Source: Liolophura sinensis
Taxonomy: Eukaryota > Mollusca > Polyplacophora > Chitonida > Chitonidae
Length of the DNA: 64,000 nucleotides
Direction of reading: 5' to 3'
NCBI RefSeq assembly: GCF_032854445.1
Contig: NC_088302.1
Location: 55,284,237 to 55,348,236, forward strand
The position numbers and the translations under genes are program-made. Positions 62,231 through 64,000 of this stretch are shown in pieces. The notes below the pieces were generated by a model, which saw only the letters and a program-made list of their open reading frames with translations, was not told where the DNA came from and did not search any database. Positions within the stretch are counted from its first letter, which is position 1. The number at the start of each line of letters is the position of its first letter.

Positions 62231-62712
62231 CGCGAGGAACTCAGGGAAAATTGGTATTGAACTAACTAATCTCCTCTCAACAGAGTAATAATATCGTTAT
62301 TATTATAAATGTTACCCTCTGAGGAGCGAAGGCTGACAGTAACATATTCGTAGCAGGGTCTTTAGTTCATTTCAACATGAAGGATTTATTTTTATCAGAC
62401 AGCCACGCTGCATGGTTTAGAGAGTTACACTATACATACCCTGCCCAAAAGGAGTACTAGTTCCGAATGTTGCTGCAAACAGAAATCAACACCGGTATAT
62501 TCACATGTGACCTCCAAACAATAGGCTTAAAAAAAACAAAAGGCATGCATTAATTAAAGTTTATGGTTATTTAAAATCCAACGATTAATACAGTCTAATG
62601 CTTATATGATAAATGTCTGCACAGCAGACAGACATTTATCATATGCCTACTACTTACAATTTTGAGTGCCAAATGAGCTGCCAAACCCAGTCTTTGCTCC
62701 AAATATCGACAT
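33330..62712 (-). CDS. NUP98: NUP98-NUP96 precursor, nuclear pore complex protein (39 coding exons)
   Basis: One precursor that self-cleaves into NUP98, a mobile FG nucleoporin of the pore channel, and NUP96, a scaffold subunit of the NUP107-160 Y-complex. I traced 39 coding exons on the - strand; they sum to 5589 nt with every phase matching, giving 1862 residues plus stop (human about 1817). Order: GLFG repeats with the GLEBS motif, a second FG block, an unstructured linker, the autoproteolytic domain with cleavage between F897 and S898, then NUP96. The start at 62712 gives [15 protein letters not shown] and is the only in-frame ATG with FG repeats directly after it. The end, [13 protein letters not shown] through NTA-stop at 33330-33332, matches the conserved C-terminus. 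Exons are listed in the block entries. Confidence 0.97.
35276..36765. repeat. 64-bp minisatellite, about 23 copies (NUP98 intron 35)
   Basis: The unit runs from gaaagctacccgataaacac through taaccaagacacacaggtca and tgatgaaactgtg to aataacagtt. Copies differ by a few substitutions and short insertions such as a duplicated taaacactacc. The array starts about 110 bp from the acceptor of exon 36 and runs almost to the Harbinger-derived element at 36878. It has no coding potential. Confidence 0.93.
36878..37514 (-). mobile_element. PIF/Harbinger-derived element with transposase remnant (NUP98 intron 35)
   Basis: The ends are inverted repeats (left agctgaaattcc; right ggaatctcagct), followed inward by related CG-rich ggtatacgg/gcgg motifs over about 50 bp on each side. 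A TTA direct repeat flanks it exactly (36875-36877 and 37515-37517), the TWA target typical of PIF/Harbinger. Inside, on the - strand, is a remnant of the transposase N-terminus: [13 protein letters not shown] then, after a frame change, [20 protein letters not shown]. The DDE catalytic part is missing, so the 637-bp copy is non-autonomous. Confidence 0.85.
37017..37300 (-). pseudogene. Fragment of a Harbinger-type transposase (frameshifted, truncated)
   Basis: On the - strand, from about 37300 down, one frame reads [17 protein letters not shown] and QQGAFRKL. The homologous continuation [16 protein letters not shown] is in a different frame from about 37195. The WWVHP-L/I-LRQR and F-YFRLSREQF pattern is the N-terminal signature of HARBI1-like transposases. 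The sequence diverges after about 70 residues and lacks the DDE domain. It is a dead fragment inside the element at 36878-37514. Confidence 0.75.
37851..37948. repeat. 22-bp tandem repeat, about 4 copies, next to the NUP98 exon 35 donor
   Basis: The unit is caccagagtacttaatccac plus two bases, recurring at 22-bp spacing, and ends about 25 bp from the exon 35 boundary at 37973. It lies just inside intron 35 and does not include the donor itself. Confidence 0.85.
39975..40115 (-). mobile_element. SINE family A, truncated copy (NUP98 intron 31)
   Basis: It begins with the tatttatttatttgattggtg tail junction seen in the other copies (+ strand view), then the cagcattacaatgggggg and gcctgggggaaacccacaatc segments, and breaks off before the tRNA-like head. 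Confidence 0.7.
40896..42623. other. NUP98 intron 29, no recognisable content
   Basis: This intron of 1.7 kb between exons 29 and 30 is AT-rich. I see no repeat array, SINE or coding exon in it, and the splice phases of the flanking exons (0/0) do not call for one. Confidence 0.6.
43526..43695. repeat. 33-bp minisatellite, about 5 copies (NUP98 intron 27)
   Basis: The unit is caggaagaacaggtgttata plus atccctggttgtt with small changes. The period is divisible by three, so several frames stay open across the array; none shows protein-like features outside it. Confidence 0.9.
45463..48132 (-). CDS. NUP98: NUP96 N-terminal part: exons 22-26
   Basis: Exons: 48132-47925, 47230-47102, 46727-46548, 46259-45972, 45605-45463 (residues 931-1246). 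Landmarks are [15 protein letters not shown] in exon 23, which mirrors the vertebrate LQIMKASLL segment, and [17 protein letters not shown] in exon 25, the most conserved block of this region. Exon 26 has [15 protein letters not shown]. Regions between are disordered and Ser/Pro-rich. The acceptor of exon 25 has a weak pyrimidine tract (acatggcag), but phase and homology support it. Confidence 0.92.
48560..48935. repeat. 63-bp array containing six copies of the NUP98 exon 21 donor
   Basis: On the - strand each unit reads agacattagcagtacag, then gtgagtgccagaatgatga, then a cgtgttgacccactct-type spacer. The first unit overlaps the true end of exon 21 (ACATTAGCAGTACAG at 48919-48933, donor at 48918). 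Five more copies of the same 15 exon bases plus donor follow in the intron, near 48851, 48788, 48725, 48662 and 48599. Copies differ by one to three bases. Confidence 0.93.
48919..50653 (-). CDS. NUP98: NUP98 exons 18-21: autoproteolytic domain and cleavage site
   Basis: Exons: 50653-50449, 49980-49841, 49683-49570, 49029-48919 (residues 741-930). The domain reads [48 protein letters not shown] and [13 protein letters not shown], closely matching the family. Exon 21 starts VKHFSKYG. H896, F897 and S898 form the conserved His-Phe|Ser site, where Ser attacks the Phe carbonyl to release NUP98 and leave NUP96 beginning SKYG. The site is intact. Exon 21 ends in QQTLAVQ, and its donor is repeated six times downstream. 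Confidence 0.96.
49232..49430 (-). mobile_element. SINE family A, diverged copy (NUP98 intron 20)
   Basis: Seen from the + strand it has the tatttatttatttaattagtg tail end, cagtcagcattacggtgaga, and ggagaggaagccagcataag with a B-box-like ctgaactcatatc segment. The head is largely lost. Small deletions make it the most worn of the larger copies. Confidence 0.7.
50989..53316 (-). CDS. NUP98: NUP98 exons 14-17: linker
   Basis: Exons: 53316-53167, 52827-52592, 51610-51503, 51103-50989 (residues 538-740). Exon 14 has the conserved [15 protein letters not shown] and a basic stretch (KIKPKS); exon 15 has FDGLEEDD and [10 protein letters not shown], both recognisable NUP98 landmarks. Exon 15 also holds a short coding repeat, four RFS-containing hexads ([18 protein letters not shown]), which looks lineage-specific. 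Exons 16-17 are poorly conserved and acidic near the end. Confidence 0.9.
51928..52412. repeat. 37-bp minisatellite, about 13 copies (NUP98 intron 15)
   Basis: The unit is gatctctcagaatcagtaca plus aatgtgcttagtcaaca. Copies are highly uniform towards the right (52075-52400), suggesting recent expansion or homogenisation. The array does not touch exons 15 or 16. Confidence 0.93.
52951..52993. repeat. Adjacent T and G homopolymer tracts (NUP98 intron 14)
   Basis: A T-rich run (ttttttgtttgtttttttcg) passes directly into about 25 bases that are almost all G. On the + strand this is a strong G-quadruplex motif; on the transcribed NUP98 RNA it is a C-tract followed by an A-tract. It lies within 170 bp of exon 15. 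Confidence 0.8.
53530..53970. repeat. 40-bp minisatellite, about 11 copies (NUP98 intron 13)
   Basis: The unit is cagttgtcacattttggaca plus ttttatcattccacatgggt, with starts at 53540, 53580 and so on. The last unit is shortened. The array ends about 130 bp from exon 13. Open frames over 100 codons inside it are repeat artefacts. Confidence 0.93.
54103..59184 (-). CDS. NUP98: NUP98 exons 7-13: second FG-repeat block
   Basis: Exons: 59184-59046, 57343-57156, 56539-56426, 55767-55608, 55298-55110, 54496-54424, 54211-54103 (residues 214-537). Exon 7 opens with [13 protein letters not shown], completing GLEBS, then GLFG/FG repeats run to exon 12. Exon 13 ends the repeats with [20 protein letters not shown], equivalent to the conserved sequence that joins FG domain to linker. 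FG spacers are uncharged (T, N, S, A, Q), as usual for cohesive GLFG nucleoporins. Confidence 0.94.
57729..57944. repeat. 216-bp dispersed repeat, copy 1 (NUP98 intron 7), with TATA box
   Basis: About 95% identical by eye to 60231-60446, with the same length. It begins tgtagattg and carries gattggtgtttgg (inverted CCAAT), then ctatataaaagcttcctacg about 30 bp on. No coding capacity and no terminal inverted repeats are seen. It could be a solo LTR or another short element; the ends do not give clear target-site duplications. Confidence 0.75.
59293..59382. repeat. 29-bp tandem repeat, 3 copies (NUP98 intron 6)
   Basis: The unit actatcccaccttacccgga plus tctcaggat repeats at 29-bp spacing, and the third copy has three changes. 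It is about 110 bp upstream (transcript sense) of exon 7. Confidence 0.85.
59669..62712 (-). CDS. NUP98: NUP98 exons 1-6: N-terminal GLFG repeats and GLEBS motif
   Basis: Exons in transcript order: 62712-62658, 62472-62440, 62121-61942, 61473-61348, 60657-60571, 59826-59669 (residues 1-213). Residues 1-160 are Gly/Thr/Ser/Asn/Phe-rich, with GLFG motifs such as [19 protein letters not shown] in exon 3; such FG repeats bind karyopherins and form the permeability barrier. Exon 6 encodes the GLEBS motif (about 174-213, continuing into exon 7), including [13 protein letters not shown] and [14 protein letters not shown], which in vertebrates binds the mRNA-export factor RAE1. The acceptor of exon 6 is duplicated 75 bp upstream. 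Confidence 0.95.
59801..59938. repeat. 75-bp duplication spanning the NUP98 exon 6 acceptor
   Basis: Positions 59801-59863 recur at 59876-59938 with a few changes (gcactgcttccaaacactgt and tgtaacaccaaacaatggtt in both). The first copy contains the real exon 6 start (59826) and its acceptor. The second places an equally good acceptor at 59901/59902. Splicing to it would read LFGSS again but meet a stop codon after about 17 residues. Confidence 0.88.
60231..60446. repeat. 216-bp dispersed repeat, copy 2 (NUP98 intron 5)
   Basis: This is the second copy of the repeat at 57729-57944, in the same orientation 2.5 kb away in a different intron. The TATA-like ctatataaaag at about 60288-60298 is conserved. 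Confidence 0.75.
60678..60808. repeat. 30-bp tandem repeat, about 4 copies, beside the NUP98 exon 5 acceptor
   Basis: The unit acaagcacaaacatcaacat plus ctgtaacaat lies 20-150 bp upstream (transcript sense) of exon 5, covering the interval where the branch point would be. The unit contains tgttgatgtttgtgc on the RNA strand, so branch-point-like sequences are repeated. Confidence 0.85.
62185..62228. repeat. (GT)n microsatellite (NUP98 intron 2)
   Basis: An uninterrupted tgtgtg run of about 20 dinucleotides, preceded by an imperfect gtgcgaatgtgtgcatg. It lies about 65 bp upstream (transcript sense) of exon 3. Confidence 0.95.
62604..62644. other. Perfect 16-bp inverted repeat just inside NUP98 intron 1
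   Basis: atatgataaatgtctg at 62604-62619 is matched exactly by its complement at 62629-62644, with a 9-base loop. On the transcript it begins about 14 nt after the exon 1 donor (62657). No terminator or RNA-gene signature accompanies it. Confidence 0.8.
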
Positions 62713-64000
62713 GTTTCTGGTGGGGAAGAGGCTTGTACCGCCTCAGATACACACCTAAGGAACAGAAAGTGAAGATGAATGGTAACACATCTTGGTTATT
62801 AGTAATCAACAATAATTCAAAGAGAAAACCAGACAAAAGTAAGATACACCAGTAATCTCTTTCTTTGGGCATTACTATATTTGTGAATATTTTGGTGCCA
62901 AAAGGGTGCAAAAAGAAGCGTTAAATCATTGGCATTAAATACAATTTTAACCTTTCATCAACCAACAATGATATCAAAGAAATTTATATATTAAGAGGTA
63001 GACCAGAATAACTAAATTTGTTTCAGAGTGACTCAGCTTTTACTAATGGCACATGGCACAGTGCGTACATACTACAAGTGTGTGGGTGTTTATCTCATTC
63101 ATGAAAAGAAGAGTAAGGGTTAACAACTTCCATTAAACTGTCCTTCTGTAAGATCCTAAGGTTACTGGCGATAATGACAACAGAAACAAGTCTGACATTC
63201 ACCCACAATCACTGTGGAACATGTGGACAATAAGAGGCCGAAAGTATTTTTCCTAACTTACATAGTGATTATCACCTTAGTACTGAGAATATCCCTTCTG
63301 GTACTGTACAGTGTACCTAAATAAATGTGACTAAGGCTGTTATAAATTCAGCTTTGTCAGAGAAATTTTTCATTTATTTTCTTCATTAACACCATTCTTG
63401 GGCTATTTCTTAAGAAAGACTTTATAGCTGCTCTACCATAAAAAGAAAACATAGAATATGATACTCACAGTTGTATAAAAAAAAGTAACCAAGAAATTGG
63501 CTGTGAACTTCTACAATTGGACACGGCCTGGTTCACAGCAAAAAGGGCGTCTAGACAATAAAGGTCCTGTATAGGAACAGATCCTCACATCAACTCACTT
63601 GGCAGAATGAAATACCTACTAAAACTTGTGTATCGTGAGCAAAAGTCTGGGGAATTACATTCCCTGGCGGCCTTGTGGTTTTCTGGACCATTTTTACCTA
63701 TTTCCTGGTTTATACAAAGTGGTAATTAAATGATATCTGGCTTTTGTGCCTTACACACAGATGTTGTGACATTGACATTTAACATGTGAAGTTGCTGTGA
63801 TCTGCACAATCTGCATGCCATGGTACAACAGCTTGCTGTCGAAGTGTCAATTTCTTGGTCATTTCAAAAGCATTTGGCCCTTCATACTTCTACTTCATTC
63901 TAGCATAAGCTTTCAAAACAACATTCTTGTCTAGTTGTCTGGGTTGTTCTATAACTTGGAATACTCAAATAAGGTTGGGGCATATTTTGACGCCGTGCCA
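62713..64000 (-). other. NUP98 5' flank
   Basis: The 42 bases before the ATG are preceded on the - strand by an acceptor-like ttccttag at about 62755-62762, so a non-coding first exon probably lies further right. A donor-like gtgagt at about 63466-63471 is one candidate partner. I cannot place the promoter. A 9-bp perfect inverted repeat (gctgtgaac, 63500-63508 with 63531-63539) is present. No coding exon is seen. Confidence 0.45.

Overview
This is a eukaryotic (animal) window. It holds two complete, intron-rich genes that converge tail to tail, plus the last coding exon of a third gene at the left edge. Introns have GT-AG ends, there are about 78 small coding exons, and the DNA is AT-rich and crowded with minisatellites and tRNA-derived SINEs. 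The proteins are ordinary bilaterian orthologues. The compact introns and SINE style suggest a marine lophotrochozoan (mollusc or brachiopod type), but that is an inference and no species can be named from the sequence alone.

Left edge: positions 435-540 (+) carry the last 35 codons of an unrecognised gene. From 541 to about 3140 I see 3' UTR and intergenic DNA. A CpG-richer promoter with NRF1-, ETS- and YY1-like motifs lies at 3145-3400. NEK1 follows on the + strand, 3420-28677. I traced 39 coding exons that splice in one unbroken frame to 1259 residues, giving a NIMA-family kinase domain, a long basic coiled-coil region and an acidic C-terminal tail.

Middle: 28678-33329 is the convergent intergenic stretch. 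It has candidate poly(A) signals for both genes, a C-rich tract (G-quadruplex motif on the - strand) and a 5'-truncated SINE with a 13-bp target-site duplication.

Right half: the NUP98-NUP96 precursor gene is on the - strand, 62712 down to 33330. I traced 39 coding exons, 1862 residues, all phases consistent. It has GLFG repeats, a GLEBS (RAE1-binding) motif, the autoproteolytic domain with an intact His-Phe|Ser site, and the NUP96 helical scaffold. From 62713 to 64000 is its 5' flank.

The two genes have no operon-like link. NEK1 acts in cilia and DNA-damage signalling. NUP98/NUP96 builds the nuclear pore and carries mRNA-export factors.

The least expected content is in the introns. At least four arrays are built from, or run directly into, an exon-intron junction, so splice sites are duplicated: a 63-bp unit x6 at NUP98 exon 21, a 112-bp unit x~7 at NEK1 exon 29, a 33-bp duplication at NEK1 exon 30 and a 75-bp duplication at NUP98 exon 6. 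A fifth array (30-bp unit) abuts the acceptor of NEK1 exon 38. Other introns hold further minisatellites, a 637-bp PIF/Harbinger-derived element with a TTA target-site duplication, a 443-bp MITE-like inverted-repeat element and a two-copy TATA-bearing repeat. Introns not listed separately showed me nothing recognisable.
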